64,000 nt of DNA from Pithys albifrons albifrons (GCF_047495875.1 NC_092474.1:11687655-11751654); one strand, 5' to 3'; counted from the stretch's first letter, positions 11,341 through 22,760 are shown. Notes: generated by a model not told the origin, from the sequence alone. Made by a program: numbers and translations.

Positions 11341-12860
11341 CACTTTCTCACGCGGGTGGCGCGGTGGCAGTGGAGGGGAGACACACGCGGGTCGTTGTCC
11401 CGTCCTGTCCCTCTCAGGCTGGGACACCCACTCTGGGTGCTGCGCCCACCTGCAGTTCCTTTGGGGTGACCCTCTGAGACCGGGCGAGCCCATCGCAGGC
11501 ACGGCCGGGGATGGCGGGCCGTGGCGGGGCAGCTGCCAGCCCCGGACACCGGAGCTGCATAGCCCCCCTTGCCGGGGGCTCAAGATCCCACAGAGAATCC
11601 GGGGGTGCTGCTGGTGCCCCTCTCCGCACGGGTGTCCCCCGCTCCAGGACACCCCAGCCTCAACCGTGCCCTGTGCAAGCCCCCGTGCCGTGTTTTTGGG
11701 GGGAGGATGTTCAGCTTAACCCCCGTGGCTGGAGCCCCAAGATCCTGATGGGATTCAAGGACTGATTTCCCGCACTGTCCAGTTTCTCCCCAAAGCTGCA
11801 TCTGCCCTTCTCCCCGAGGAGAGGGGAAAGGAAGGAAAAAAGAAAATATAGGCAGTGCCCAGCTGGGAGCGTCTCCCCGGGGGTCCCAGGTCCCTGCTGG
11901 CACCCAAAGACCTGTGGCACCCCCAGGTGGAAGCCCTGGTCCTGCCAGGAGCTGGCCTGGAGCACTGACCCCAGACCCCACTGGAACAGCCTTTGCTTTC
12001 TCAACCAGTTTTTCTGGGTTTAGGCCAAATTTAGGTGCTTGCCCCATGTCCCTTGTTTTCTGCAGCCACGAGTGGCCGGGTCCGGGTGCCCGGGGTGGTC
12101 TCACACCGCACTGACCACAGGAGCAGGGACATGAGGGCACTACTGGGAAATTAACCGCGGCAACTGGGAGCTGGTGGGACGTGCCGGGCCACCATCTGCC
12201 CACACGAGCGGTGCTTTGAGGTCCTGCCCTGTACAGAACAGCCCCGGGAGCGTGGCATCTTTTCCAGCTACACTGGGGCACTTTCCGGGGTCACTGTGTG
12301 CAGCCCACCGTCACTCTGCCACGAGGGTGGGGGGATCCGAGCCCTCTGTCCCTGCCCCACCCGAGACACCCGCGCCGCAGGGGGACTTTGCCCGCCGGAG
12401 GAGGAGGAGGAGGAGGAGCGGGAGGCAGTAAACAGGCGTCACCCGGGATTGCACAAGGCGGGGCTGCGGCGGGAATGGGGCCCGCGGCTGGGAACGAGCA
12501 CCTCGTGCGTCCCCCGCTGCCCCGAACCCCCGTGGGACCCAGCCCTCGCCTCCAACCCCGTTTCAGGAGCAGCTCCCCGCGGGCTACACCGGCTGGGGCT
12601 GAACCCCGGGGGGACACGTGAAGCCCCCAGTGGTGGAACATGGCTGTGGCTGGGAGGGGCGACCTGCACACACCTCCCATGGACGTGGGGCTGAAATGGG
12701 GGCGTGGATATGAGCGTGGAGTCGTGGGGGAGTAGGATGGTGGGGGACAAGGGGCGTAGGGGTACTCCGAGCGTTTCCAGGCCCACAGTGCCGGAGGGCG
12801 AAGGAGAACCCGCGCCCCGAGACGCGCCCCCAAGCCCGCCCCACTCGGCGTTCATAGCAC
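11341..12860. other. Intergenic space between divergent SLC8B1 and PLBD2
   Basis: About 1.5 kb of GC-rich sequence with a short GAG/GGA triplet run near 12,400-12,420. I recognise no exon or RNA gene. The long overlapping frames on both strands reflect high GC content. Confidence 0.5.
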
Positions 12861-12861
12861 G

Positions 12862-13138
12862 GCCTCGCTGGGGGCGTGGTCACCGCTAAGCTCCGCCCCC
12901 ACCGAGCCCATTCATCCCCACCGAGGCCGCCGCCACATTCAAGCCCCGCCCCACACGCAGTACCGCGGGGGGCGTGGCCACCCCAACGCCCCGCCCCAAC
13001 GTATCCCGCCCATTCATGTGTGCAGCGGTGGGTGTGGCCATTCTCATCCTGGGGGCGTGGTCGTCCTTAAGCCCCGCCCCCAGCCCGCCCCCTTCCTGCC
13101 CAGCCCCGCCGCTGCCCCGCCCCTCCGGAGTCCCCGTC
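12862..13138 (+). promoter_or_regulatory. PLBD2: PLBD2 promoter built of repeated GC-box modules
   Basis: Three imperfect modules lie in tandem, each with a gggcgtgg core, a short spacer and a (c)cccgcccc GC box on the opposite face, near 12,868, 12,968 and 13,050. Two are followed by cccattcat. GGGCGTGG is a KLF/EGR-like core and CCCCGCCC an Sp1-type GC box. The block ends immediately before the PLBD2 ATG at 13139, and there is no TATA box. A related array occurs at 24,560-24,800. Confidence 0.6.
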
Positions 13139-16100
13139 ATGGCGGCCCCGCGGGCGGTACTGCCGGCGGTCCTGCTCTCGCTGCTCCTTTCCCCGCTCCT
13201 CTCCGCCGGCCCGGCCGGGGCAGCCCCCGCCCCGGCGCCCCGCAATGTGTCTGTGCTACTGGAGCCCGGCTCCGGGCGACTGCGCGTCCTGCCCGGCCGC
13301 CTCCCCGCCGCCGTGGCCTGGGCCAGCCTCGATGACCGCATCCCTCACGTCGGGTAGGGACGGGTCGGGCTGAGCCGGGTGGAACGGGACGGGGTTCGCA
13401 TGGAGCCGAGCGGGGATGGGCTGTGGGGCTGCCACAGGGGAGTTTCGTCCCACCTATGACCCACCCTTGACCCCGCCGTGACCGTGTCCCCCCAGCTGGG
13501 CCTTCCTGGAGGTGGCCACCAACGCCTCGTACAATGACAGCCTGCAGGCCTATGCTGCCGGGCTCGCCGAGGCTGCTGTTACTGAGCAGGTAAGGGCTGA
13601 CCCCTCCACAAGCGGTCCTGGAGGACACGGCCCGTTCCCTTCCCTCTTTCCTTGGCTGTCTCCTGCTGGTGACACCATTCTGTGCCCCCCAGCTGATGTA
13701 CATGCACTGGATGAACACCATGGTGGGCTACTGCGGGCCCTTCAAGTACGAGAGCGAGTATTGCCAGAAGCTCCGAGACTACCTGGAGGCCAACCTGGGC
13801 TGGATGGAGGAGCAGATGGGGAAGGGGCAGGACCCCGAGTACTGGCACCAGGTGAGGATGGAGTAGCCCCACCCAGGGGAGCCCCACTGCATCCCTCTGG
13901 GATAGCAGGGCTTTCAATTCAGAGGAGGGAATAGAGCAGTGAGATGTTCTGGCTGGGCTCCAGGCAGGATGACAGGGATGTGGCCATGTAGATCCTCCTC
14001 CCTGGGGCAAGAAGAAGTGACTTGTGACTTTCTCTGTGCCAGAGCCTCACGTGCTTCTTTTGGGATGCCCAGGGGGTGACTTGGCCACCCTTGGCTGTGA
14101 GTGCTGAGTCATGACCTTGCTGACAGTGACCCTTCCCCCTGTGCCTTTTCCTGCATCTGTAGCAGCACTGAGCTCCACCGGATCTGCTGTGTCCCCTAGG
14201 AAAATGGGGGAGCCCATCCCCCAAAATCTCTCACCCCTCTTCCTCGTGGGAGCCGGGTGCCAGCTCTGTCCCCTGTCCCCAGGTGCGCCTGGCCCTGCTG
14301 CAGCTGAAGGGGCTGGAGGACAGCTACAACAGGCGCCTGGACTTCCCCCGGGGCAGGTTCACCCTGGCGCCCTTTGGCTTCCTGTAAGCTGCTTTTTGGA
14401 GGTGGTGAAGATTGGGGTGTGGTTGTCCCAGGGTTTGGGGCGTTCTGGGGGGACAATTTCTGCATGTCCAGGGACAGCCAGTTCTGCTCCCAGCTGATCT
14501 CGTCCATGTTCTGTGGGTGCTTGTCTTCTGCTTTGAGGGCAGGAGGGAGGCAGGGCAGTTTCTCCTCCTTTCCTCACCGTGGGCTGGACGGTGGGTCCCC
14601 CCACAGCTCCTGCCTCAGGAGCTCCCCACTGCTGTGCTTACCCTTCCCTCCCTGATCTGGCTGTCAGGGTGCTCCTGGCACAAGCACTTGTACTGGGGTG
14701 GGATGAATAAACACTGAATGGACAGATAGACAGAGAATTCTGAGCCAGCTCAGCTGCTGTGCTGGGGTTTCCCCCACCTGATACCTCACATATCTTGCTT
14801 CCTCTCAGGCTCCTGCAGTTGGGGGGTGACCTGGAGGACCTGGAGTCTGCTCTGAACCGCTCCTCCCTGCATCGTGTCCTGGGCTCAGGCTCCTGCTCTG
14901 CCTTGGTGAAGCTGCTGCCAGGCAATCGAGATCTCCTGGTAGCCCACGACACCTGGACCTCCTACCAGTCCATGCTGCGCCTCATCAAGAAGTACACGCT
15001 GCCCTTCCGCACCTCAGCTGGCGGTGCGTGGGCTGGGCTGGGGGGGCTGCACCTGACAGCCCCCTTCTGATGCTCCCCTGCCTCTGCATGCTCCCTGCAG
15101 GCAAGTCTCAGATCCCTGGCAGCATCCAGGTGTTTTCCTCCTACCCCGGCACCATCTTCTCCGGAGATGATTTCTACATCCTCAGCAGTGGGTTGGTGAG
15201 TGGGTGTGGCCCTCAGGGACCCCTTCCTGGCCCCACTGCCCCTTTCATCACTCACCTCCCTGCAGGTAGCACTGGAAACCACCATTGGGAACAACAACCC
15301 AGCACGGTGGAAGTACCTGGACCCACGGGGCAGCGTCCTGGAGTGGCTGAGGAACATCGTGGCCAACCGGCTGGCCCGCAGTGGGTCTGAGTGGGCCAGT
15401 GTCTTCCAGCGGTTCAACAGTGGCACGTGAGTGAAGCAGGATGGGACACAGGAATTTGCCCAGGTTGGGTTGGAATGGGGTGGAATGTCCCTGGGAAGAG
15501 GCTGGCTGCCAGAGGAATGCATTCCCTGTTCTCCGTGCCAGGTACAACAATCAGTGGATGGTGGTGGACTACAATGCCTTTGTGCCAGGCAGAGCGAGCC
15601 CATCGCCGGGCATGCTGACTGTGCTGGAGCAGATCCCGTGAGTGACCCTGTTCCTCCCTCAGTGCCAACTCCTGCACTGAGCTGAGCCACAGCAGAAGTA
15701 TCTCCTCTCCCATCCCAATAGGTTTGGGAAAACCTTGAGGAGTCCAATAGGTGGGCAATGGGCAATAGACATGTGGTTGTGTCTGTGGCTAAAGGCTCTG
15801 TGGATGCTTGTGCAGAGATGGTGGGTGCCCAGTGCCCCTGTCTGGGATAGGAACACAGCAGGGACTGCCAGCATGTGTCACAGCCCATTGCAATGCATCT
15901 CCTCTTACCCGCACTGGATATTTCCCCTGTGCTCTGACTGATGCTCTTCCTCCCTGCACAGGGGCCTGGTGGTGGAGGCTGATCTGACGAAGCTGCTGTA
16001 CCAGCAGGGCTACTGGGCCAGCTACAACGTGCCGTGAGCGCTGTCCACCCCATCCCACCCATGGCCTGCCCTGTCAAGGGGGACAGCAGTGCTGGCCTTG

Positions 16101-16894
16101 TCCCCTGCCCACTGTTGAATGCTGACTCGCTGGGTCCCTCTCACCCCAGGTACTTTGAGGATATCTTCAATGCCAGCGGGAACCTGGAGCTGGTGAGGAA
16201 ATACGGTGACTGGTTCACCTACGACAAGAATCCGCGTGCCCAGATCTTCCGCCGGAACCAGACACTGGTTCATGACCTGGACTCCATGATCCGCCTGATG
16301 AGGTCTGTGCTGGGGACCCCCCAGACCTGGGTGTTCCAGACCCCCCAGGGGTTTGTGACCCTTGGAGGTGATTTTTTTTTTAATTTTTGTAAATGTATAT
16401 CTTCACCGTGACTCTTTCTTGGCCCCTTGGCAGGTCCAACAACTACCTGCAGGACCCTCTGTCGCGGTGCAAGGACTGTGACCCACCCCAGAATGCTGAG
16501 AATGCCATTTCTGCACGTTCTGACCTCAACCCCTCCAATGGCACCTACCCTTTCCCTGCCCTGCGCCAGCGCTGCCACGGTGGCACCGACATGAAGGTGG
16601 GGAGCCAGGCAGCCCCATTAGGGGAGGCGTCTCCTCTTTGGGAGTGCATCCCCCGACAGCTCCCCCAGTCTGTGCTGCTCATTCCCTTGTGCTGATTCAC
16701 ACCCTGTTTTATCTCCCTGGCTCCAGGTCACCTCCTCAGGAATGGTCCCCTCCTTCGGGCTGGTGGCTGCCAGTGGCCCCACCTGGGATGATGTGCCCCC
16801 ATTCCGCTGGAGCACATCCCCCTGCAGCTCCCAGCTCCACATGGGCCACCCGGACCTCTGGATGTTCCCCCCAGTCAAGGTCCACTGGGACTGA
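13139..16894 (+). CDS. PLBD2: Phospholipase B-like 2 (lysosomal p76), complete
   Basis: This is a soluble lysosomal glycoprotein of the N-terminal-nucleophile hydrolase fold, phospholipase B family. Exons: 13139-13353, 13496-13589, 13693-13851, 14283-14383, 14809-15023, 15101-15195, 15266-15426, 15542-15637, 15962-16033, 16150-16302, 16434-16596, 16727-16894. They sum to 1692 nt, giving 563 aa (human about 589), with consistent phase throughout. A signal peptide covers about residues 1-28, with a leucine-rich core and an AGA-type cleavage region. The autoprocessing motif LGSGSCSAL is near 214-222, making Cys219 the expected nucleophile. VFSSYPGTIFSGDDFYIL, the family stretch NNQWM, AQIFRRNQ, ENAISARSDLNP and the PVKVHWD end are all present. 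Several N-glycosylation sequons (NVS, NAS, NDS, NRS, NQT, NGT) fit a lysosomal protein. Several introns are only 70-110 bp. The intron after 16302 has an unusual gtctgt donor. Confidence 0.96.
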
Positions 16895-17240
16895 GCAGGC
16901 ACCCCTGGGCTGATCCTGTCCATTCCTCCATCCGTGGAGCCTGTGGGGAGACCCCTTTGTGGGGGCAGCTGGGTAGGGGTTTGCAGTTCTATAATACACC
17001 AGCCCCTCTGGCTCTTTCTGCCTCTGAGGTCTGGGTTGTGCTGCACAGGGGTCTGAACCCCACGTGCCCTTTAACTGCCAGTCCCAGGACCTGTCCCTGG
17101 GTGCTGACACCTGATCTGGGGGTCTCTTCTCAGAAAAAAGGAGGTCCTGGGATCCTGGGGCTCAGCTCGCCCGTAGGGCAGAGAGGAGGGGAGTGAGCTG
17201 GTTTGGCTGTGACAAATAAAGTGCTCTGTGGTGGTGGCTG
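16895..17240 (+). other. PLBD2: PLBD2 3' UTR
   Basis: This runs from the TGA at 16892-16894 to just past the AATAAA at 17215-17220. The distal part has a close copy at 24,832-25,100 in the decayed duplicate. Confidence 0.7.
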
Positions 17241-17812
17241 TGCTTTGCTCTCTGCTGGGATTCTCTGGTGGCTGGATTGAGGTTTGGGTTCATGCGGTGG
17301 TCTTGTCCTCCCACATTAACAGGGTGATTCTGCTTCTCTGCTGTTGGAAGGGTGTGTGACCAGCCAGGCCTGGGCTCTTTTGGGGTGCAGGCTGTGGAGG
17401 ATTCTCTGCTGCTGTGTCAGGCTGGGTGCCTGGTGTGGGACAGAGCTGCTGAAATGGGGAAGCCTCAGTGCTTATCCCCCAGGAGTGAGAGAGCATCCTC
17501 CTCCCTTTTGTCTTGCTCTCCTCTGGCACCTGTGTGCCCCCATCCCCAAAACCCGTGGTGCAAAATCCTCTTAGGCAGCTCCCTTGATGTGCCTTGTTAG
17601 GAGTAAGGAGGTCATTACTGGGAGATTAATGAGCTGTGGCTCGGCAGTCCTTTAAAGGTGCCAGGTTCCCACTGGGTCTGGGGGTCCCTGGGGCTCCTCC
17701 AGGGTCTGCAGGGGGCTGGGATGCAGCAGTTCTGGGGTATTGGGTTGCAGACACACCCCAAAAGCTGGGATGGGTGCACTGGATGAGGTGGAGTGTCCAT
17801 ACCTCACTGTGC
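16935..17812 (+). repeat. Duplicated block A, copy 1 (PLBD2 3' end and downstream)
   Basis: This block aligns co-linearly by eye with 24,832-25,686. Identity is uneven: roughly 85-90% in the 3' UTR, about 98% over 17,360-17,620, and lower again after 17,620. Homology stops at about 17,812, after the shared ccatacctcactg. Confidence 0.85.
17215..17220 (+). terminator. PLBD2: PLBD2 poly(A) signal
   Basis: A canonical AATAAA is followed by gtgctctgtggtggtggctg, a good GU-rich downstream element. The site and its GU-rich element are duplicated at 25079-25084. Confidence 0.75.
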
Positions 17813-19344
17813 TGGGAGGGGTTGCAGGTAAGGTGGGGGTGGCAGAGCCTGTGTCCCCTGGTGTCCCCGTGGTGTGTGGGCTCCTGTGGCAGGGGGTGCT
17901 GCTTGGGGGATCCCTGTGCCTCAGTTTTGCCAGGTGGGAGATCTCCATCACCAAGTGAGGGAGCAGCAAGGAGGGACGAACACACTGATGCCAAGGATGA
18001 CTCATGCTGGAAATGCAGCAGTGACTGGGTTACTTCTCTTTATTATTTTTTTTTCTTGAAACAGAAAGTTGTTAAATATCACCCCAGCTGCCACAGCTAT
18101 GACCAAGGGAAGTGACTGGGTCACAGTCTGGCACTGCCTTCCTTAGGGCAGGCATGGATCCAAAGGTGGCAAAGGGGGGAAAAAGAGGTGGGTGGGGGGT
18201 GGACAGGGACCCTGAAGCACCCCAGGTCAGAGCTCAAATGTGGTACCCTCACCTGGGGGGTGCCTAGCCCTCCTTCCTGTGAGCTGTTGGGGTCTCCTTG
18301 CATCCCTTCCCCAAGGGCCCACCCCTGTCCCATCCCCAGGGAAGTGACTGCAGCCTCTCTGCCCACTGTCAGGTGGGAGGTCACTCCCTTGGGGAGCTGG
18401 AACTGTTCCCCCCCCCGTTGCCCCCATTCAAGAAATCCTCCTCATCCTCCACAGTTCCAGTCTCCCGTGTCCCCAAAGCAGCATTGGTCAGTGCAGAGCC
18501 TTCTGCTCTCTGTGCAGGCAGTGCTGTGCCTCTGTGCTGCCCCTGCCTCTGCTGTTCACTCTGAGGCCTAATGCTGGTGTGGGAAGCAGGGAGTTACTTC
18601 ATTGCCACTGAAGGGCATCTTCATGAGGAGCAGGATTGCCCTGGAGTTCCATCAGGAGCAGGGCTGCCCTGGAGCTCTCACCCCACTGGTGCCTGTCAGC
18701 CATGGTGTTCTCAGGGAGCCTTTGCAGCACCATTTGGGTCAGGGTGTCACTGAAAATCAGGACTAAAACTCTCTTAACACTCTTTGTAGTGTTAGAAAGC
18801 TTTATTTGCACTTTATTTTCAGTGCCAGGTGTGTGAGGGATATCTCTTCATATCACACTCACCATGACTTTGAACTAGTGGTTTATTTACACTATAAGGA
18901 TATTCAGCCAGTTTTCTATATAAAGGCTAGACTATGTTAATTATTTCCCTGAGTTTATTAGCACATTAATAATTTCCTTATATAGAATTGTTCTCCTTCA
19001 GTTACATAACTGGGAGTCCTGGTCCTGTTTGATATGGATGTGTTCATCTCCAGCCACACCAAAACCTCTGGTTCCAGCCTGATACAGATTTGATAAGTAA
19101 GCCCATGCACCCAGATATCCAATGCATTAACAATATCAACTTTAAACTTCTCCTTTGGAATCAAATGGACCAAAAATCATGTATTGTGGGGTCTGTTTTA
19201 TTGCTGTCTGCCTGGCAGCAGGACAGAGCTGGAGAGTGTGGTGAAGTTCTTGGTGTAGCCCATTTGGTTGTGTTGTGCCTGTGCCAGTTGCTGTGCAGTG
19301 TCTCCCAGCTGGGATTCTCATGCAACCTCTGCTTTCAGACTGCT
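17813..19344. other. Copy-1-specific spacer between PLBD2 and SDSL
   Basis: About 1.5 kb is present here but missing from the second copy, where the flanks meet near 25,690-25,700. It holds a minus-strand AATAAA (ctctttatt on plus) near 18,032 and an AT-rich island at 18,760-19,200. Nothing matches SDS, which lies between PLBD2 and SDSL in human. Confidence 0.5.
18760..19200 (-). repeat. AT-rich island, possible old retroelement or LTR fragment
   Basis: An AT-rich segment interrupts GC-rich surroundings. On the minus strand it has several AATAAA motifs, including caataaaac near 19,193 and aataaagctttctaaca near 18,790, which resemble LTR polyadenylation regions. I find no clear target-site duplication or coding match, so the assignment is weak. 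Confidence 0.25.
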
Positions 19345-19850
19345 CCAGCTTGGCCCTCTCCAAGGGGTGATCATGGGGCACCTTTGTAGGAGGCTCCCCC
19401 CCATCCAGCCCCCTCCTGCCCCTTCACTGGGTGCCCAGCATGGCCAGCTGAGGCTGGAGGTCTCATCTCAGGGGGCTTACCCAGCTGCAGAGGCTGTGTC
19501 TGCTGGGAATGTCCTGCCTGGAGAGGATTCTGAGGCTGCTGTGGGGTGGGGAGGCTTGGCAGGATAGGCATAGTGGTGTGATGGCTCATTTGGAGGCAAT
19601 GAGTGGATGCCTTAGCTGGGGATTTGGGGTGTGCAGGCTGCTCTGGGTCAAATGAGCAAAGTTCTAAAATCTGCTGGGACATGTTTCTGGCTGGACACAA
19701 GAACAGCCAATGCAAACTCTTAAGGACCCTCAAAATAATTTGGGAGCTGATTTCCCTCTTTGCCCATCTCCTGGGTGCCCACATCCCATCTCCCGAGCAC
19801 GCGGAGGCCGCTGGGATCTGGCTGGCAAGACCACATCTGCCTGTCCTGGC
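19345..19850 (+). repeat. Duplicated block B, copy 1
   Basis: This block aligns with 25,705-26,160 through gtgatcatg, gtgtgatggctcatttggag, gggatttggggt, tcctgggtgcccacatccca and other shared runs, at roughly 80% identity by eye. It lies immediately upstream of the SDSL 5' region. Confidence 0.75.
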
Positions 19851-20424
19851 CAGAACACCCGGCAGGGTGCCCGGCCATGGCCGGGCGCCTTCGGCATCCA
19901 TCCAGCGCCGCGGCTGTAAAACTCACACAGTGCTGAGCAAACACATGACCCGGGGCAATGTCTGACCCCCGCCCCTTGCGCTGCTGCGCGGCTGGGCACA
20001 GGGACCGGCACGGCCCCTCCGACGTCACCTCTCCCTCTTCTGTCCCCCAGACTCGGCAAAGGGTGAGCAGCTGGGGACACGCAGCGAGGCCCCATCGGAC
20101 ACCAGGTAACCCCCACCCCAGAGTGACCCTGCCTGGGTTACGGGACAGGGCGTTCAGGTGGCATCTGGGGACACCGGGAAAATAAGTCCAGGAGGATGGA
20201 AGAGGGGGTGGCACAGCCTGTACCGGGACTCTGAAATGGAAAGCCCATCGGTGCCTCCTCGTCCTGCAGATGGCAGGAAACACTGGGGACAGCCCTGTCC
20301 CTCCCAAGGGGCTCCTGTGCCCCGCACCAAGCTCAGGGTGGACATCAAGGCTGCGGGGGCGACTTGTGGGAACGATACGGTGACTCCACGGTTTCTCCCT
20401 GGCAGAGCATCCATCACCAGGGCC
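19851..20424 (+). promoter_or_regulatory. SDSL: SDSL 5' region, probable noncoding first exon
   Basis: GC-rich sequence around 19,900-20,060 leads to a possible noncoding exon that ends at a donor-like aaagGGTGAGC near 20,060. An acceptor ctggcag at 20,398-20,404 places 20 untranslated bases before the SDSL ATG at 20425. The promoter and first exon are inferred from position only. Confidence 0.35.
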
Positions 20425-22200
20425 ATGGCAGCGCAGCCTGGTGGGCGCCAGAAGCCCTTCCATGTCGTCTCACCCGTCCTGGAGAGCCTGCCCCTCTCCA
20501 AGGCAGCTGGCACCAAGGTTTTCATGAAGCTGGAGAACGTCCAGCCCACTGGCTCCTTCAAGATCCGGGGCATCGGGCACCTCTGCCAGGAGGTGAGTGT
20601 GGGCGTGGTGTGGGCAGGGAAATTGCTCCTGCCCTCATGGGGGACACGGTGTGGAGACAAAGCCAACCCCTTCCCTCTTTCTCTCCTGCCTTTCAGGCTG
20701 CCAAGAAGGGCTGCCGCCAGTTTATCTGCTCCTCAGGTAACGTCATCCCGAGCTGGGGGGCTGCCCCTGAGGAATCTGGGAGTGTACAGGGGGTCAAGTC
20801 CTGCCTGATTCACTCCTTTCCACAGGGGGGAACGCAGGTGTGGCAGCAGCCTATGCAGCCAAGAAGCTGGGGCTGCCCATCACCGTGGTGATCCCCAGCA
20901 CCAGCGGCTCCATCCCCAAGCGCAAGCTGGAGGAGCTGGGGGCGACGGTGGAGGTCTATGGCAAGGTACCCCTAAAAGTGGGATGTGGGGGGACCAGCGG
21001 TTGCTGAGCCTGACCTCAGCCTGCTCAGTGATGCCGGGAATGTGCTTGGCAAACCCCATCTCATATTGTTTTCCTTCTGCATACCTGCACTCTGACATTG
21101 CAGTAAAGTCAGCCTGGGACCCCCACCTGTTTTGGTGTCCCCCAGCCCTGTAGTGACACAGGAACCATGCCTGGGGTGTGAGGGCTGTATGGAGCCCTTC
21201 TGAGCCCCCATTACCTGTCTCCCACCCAGGCATTTGATGATGCCAACAGGAGAGCCCAGGAGCTGCTGAAGACAGAGGGCTGTGTCAGCATCCACCCCTT
21301 CGATGACCCCTTGGTGTGGTGAGTGCTTCCAGGGCTCAGTTCCAACCCCCAGTCCCCATCCCTGGGATCTGGGCTGGATTGGGGTGCCCCCAGGCTGTAT
21401 CCTCCTGCCCTCGTTACCCTGCAGGCAGGGTCACACAAGCCTGGTCTGGGAGCTGAAGGACTCTCTGGAGACCAAACCAGATGCCATCGTGCTGTCGGTG
21501 GGCGGAGGGGGGCTGCTGTCAGGTGTCGTGGAGGGCCTGCACCAGGTGGGCTGGCAGGACATCCCCATCATTGCTGCTGAGACCCAGGGAGCTCACAGCT
21601 TCCAGGAGGCACTGAAAGCCGGCCAGCTCGTCACCCTGCCTGACATCACCAGGTGAGCAGCCATGTGTGCAGTGAGCAGGCAGGCCTCAGCCCAGCTCAC
21701 TGAGGGGTCCTGAGACCACCCTCACTGCCCTGTCCCTTTATGTTCCAGTGTGGCCAAGTGCCTGGGAGCCAAGACAGTGGCAGCACGGGCTCTGGAGTGT
21801 GCCCAGCAGTGCCAGATCATCTCTCAGGTGGTGGAGGACACAGAGGCTGTGGAGGCTGTGGAGCAGTTCCTGGGTGAGTGTGGGCAACTGGGCATCACTG
21901 GGGACACCATCAGATGGTGGGAGGTGATGAAAGTGGTGGAGGCACCCTGGCTCTATGTGTGGTCCCTCCACATGGTCAGGATGTCCCCCTGGTCTTGTCC
22001 CCCCAGATGACGAGCGGATGCTGGTGGAGCCGGCGTGTGGGGCCGCCCTGGCCACGCTCTACACGGGGCGGCTGCAGCGGCTGCAGCGCGAGGGGCAGCT
22101 GCGGACCCCGCTGACCTCCGTGGTGGTTGTGGTCTGTGGGGGCAGCAACATCAGCACAGCACAACTGCGGGCCATGAAGGGCCAGCTGGGGATGGAGTGA
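20425..22200 (+). CDS. SDSL: Serine dehydratase-like protein, complete
   Basis: This is a PLP fold-type II enzyme of the L-serine/L-threonine dehydratase family, expected to deaminate serine or threonine to pyruvate or 2-oxobutyrate in the cytosol. Exons: 20425-20592, 20697-20736, 20826-20965, 21230-21318, 21425-21652, 21749-21873, 22007-22200. They sum to 984 nt and 327 aa (human SDSL 329). The PLP lysine is Lys46 in GSFKIRG. The substrate loop SSGGNAG follows near residues 68-74, and the phosphate-binding GGGG lies in LSVGGGGLLSG. The C-terminal part VAKCLGAKTVAARALEC, VVEDTEAVEAV and DDERMLVEPACGAALA matches SDSL better than SDS. Introns are short (89-264 bp). The ATG at 20425 sits in a gccATGG context. 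A second copy of this gene was apparently present downstream and is now deleted. Confidence 0.93.
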
Positions 22201-22274
22201 CACCAACTCCGAGGCAGGGAATGCGACAGAGCCTGGCTGGCACCCTCTGCTTGCTTTCCTTCCAAAATAACCAA

Positions 22275-22280
22275 AATAAA
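22275..22280 (+). terminator. SDSL: SDSL poly(A) signal
   Basis: AATAAA lies 75 bases after the stop codon and is followed by a gcctggtggatg GU-rich stretch. Confidence 0.75.
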
Positions 22281-22439
22281 GCCTGGTGGATGCAGGGCTC
22301 GACTCCTCCCACAGCCTTTTCCAGCACACAGCGTGGATGCAGGAATGGGGAAACTGAGGCATGCAGGGCAGGCGAGCCTGGGGCTCACACTGCAGACACG
22401 TATGGAGCCAAGGTCCTGCCTCTGCTGAGGAAAGGACTG

Positions 22440-22760
22440 GGGTCCACATGTCCCACTCCTCCCCTGGGACATACCAGGTACCCTCCCACACAGCTCCCAA
22501 CCCTCCATTCTCCCCCCCTCCCTCCCTTGCTCCTCTCCATGCTGTTTGGGCTGCAGCTCCCCACCTCAATTAGCAAGTGCTCCCTCTCTGACTAATTACT
22601 TTGCTACTGTCTTGATGCATTATTATTCTCATGATTATCAATTATTACAATCCTTTCCTATTCCTGCTGTGCTGGCTGCGGTCAGACAAGAACAATGTGC
22701 ATGGACCTGCTTGTTACAGTGATTTATGGGCGGAGATCCCTGGCTGGGTTTAACACCCAC
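22440..22760 (+). repeat. Duplicated block C, copy 1, AT-rich with homeodomain-type motifs
   Basis: This block aligns with 26,275-26,592 at roughly 90% by eye. Its centre (22,565-22,660) is AT-rich with caattag, ctaatta, ttattattct and caattattacaat, in a GC-rich neighbourhood. That composition is typical of vertebrate enhancers with homeodomain sites. It lies 6-7 kb downstream of the LHX5 stop codon. Confidence 0.7.

Noticed and set aside
20425..22200. SDS instead of SDSL
   Set aside because: The stretches VAKCLGAKTVAARALEC and VVEDTEAVEAV, and the plus-strand orientation next to LHX5, fit SDSL better, although the far C-terminus has SDS-like residues.
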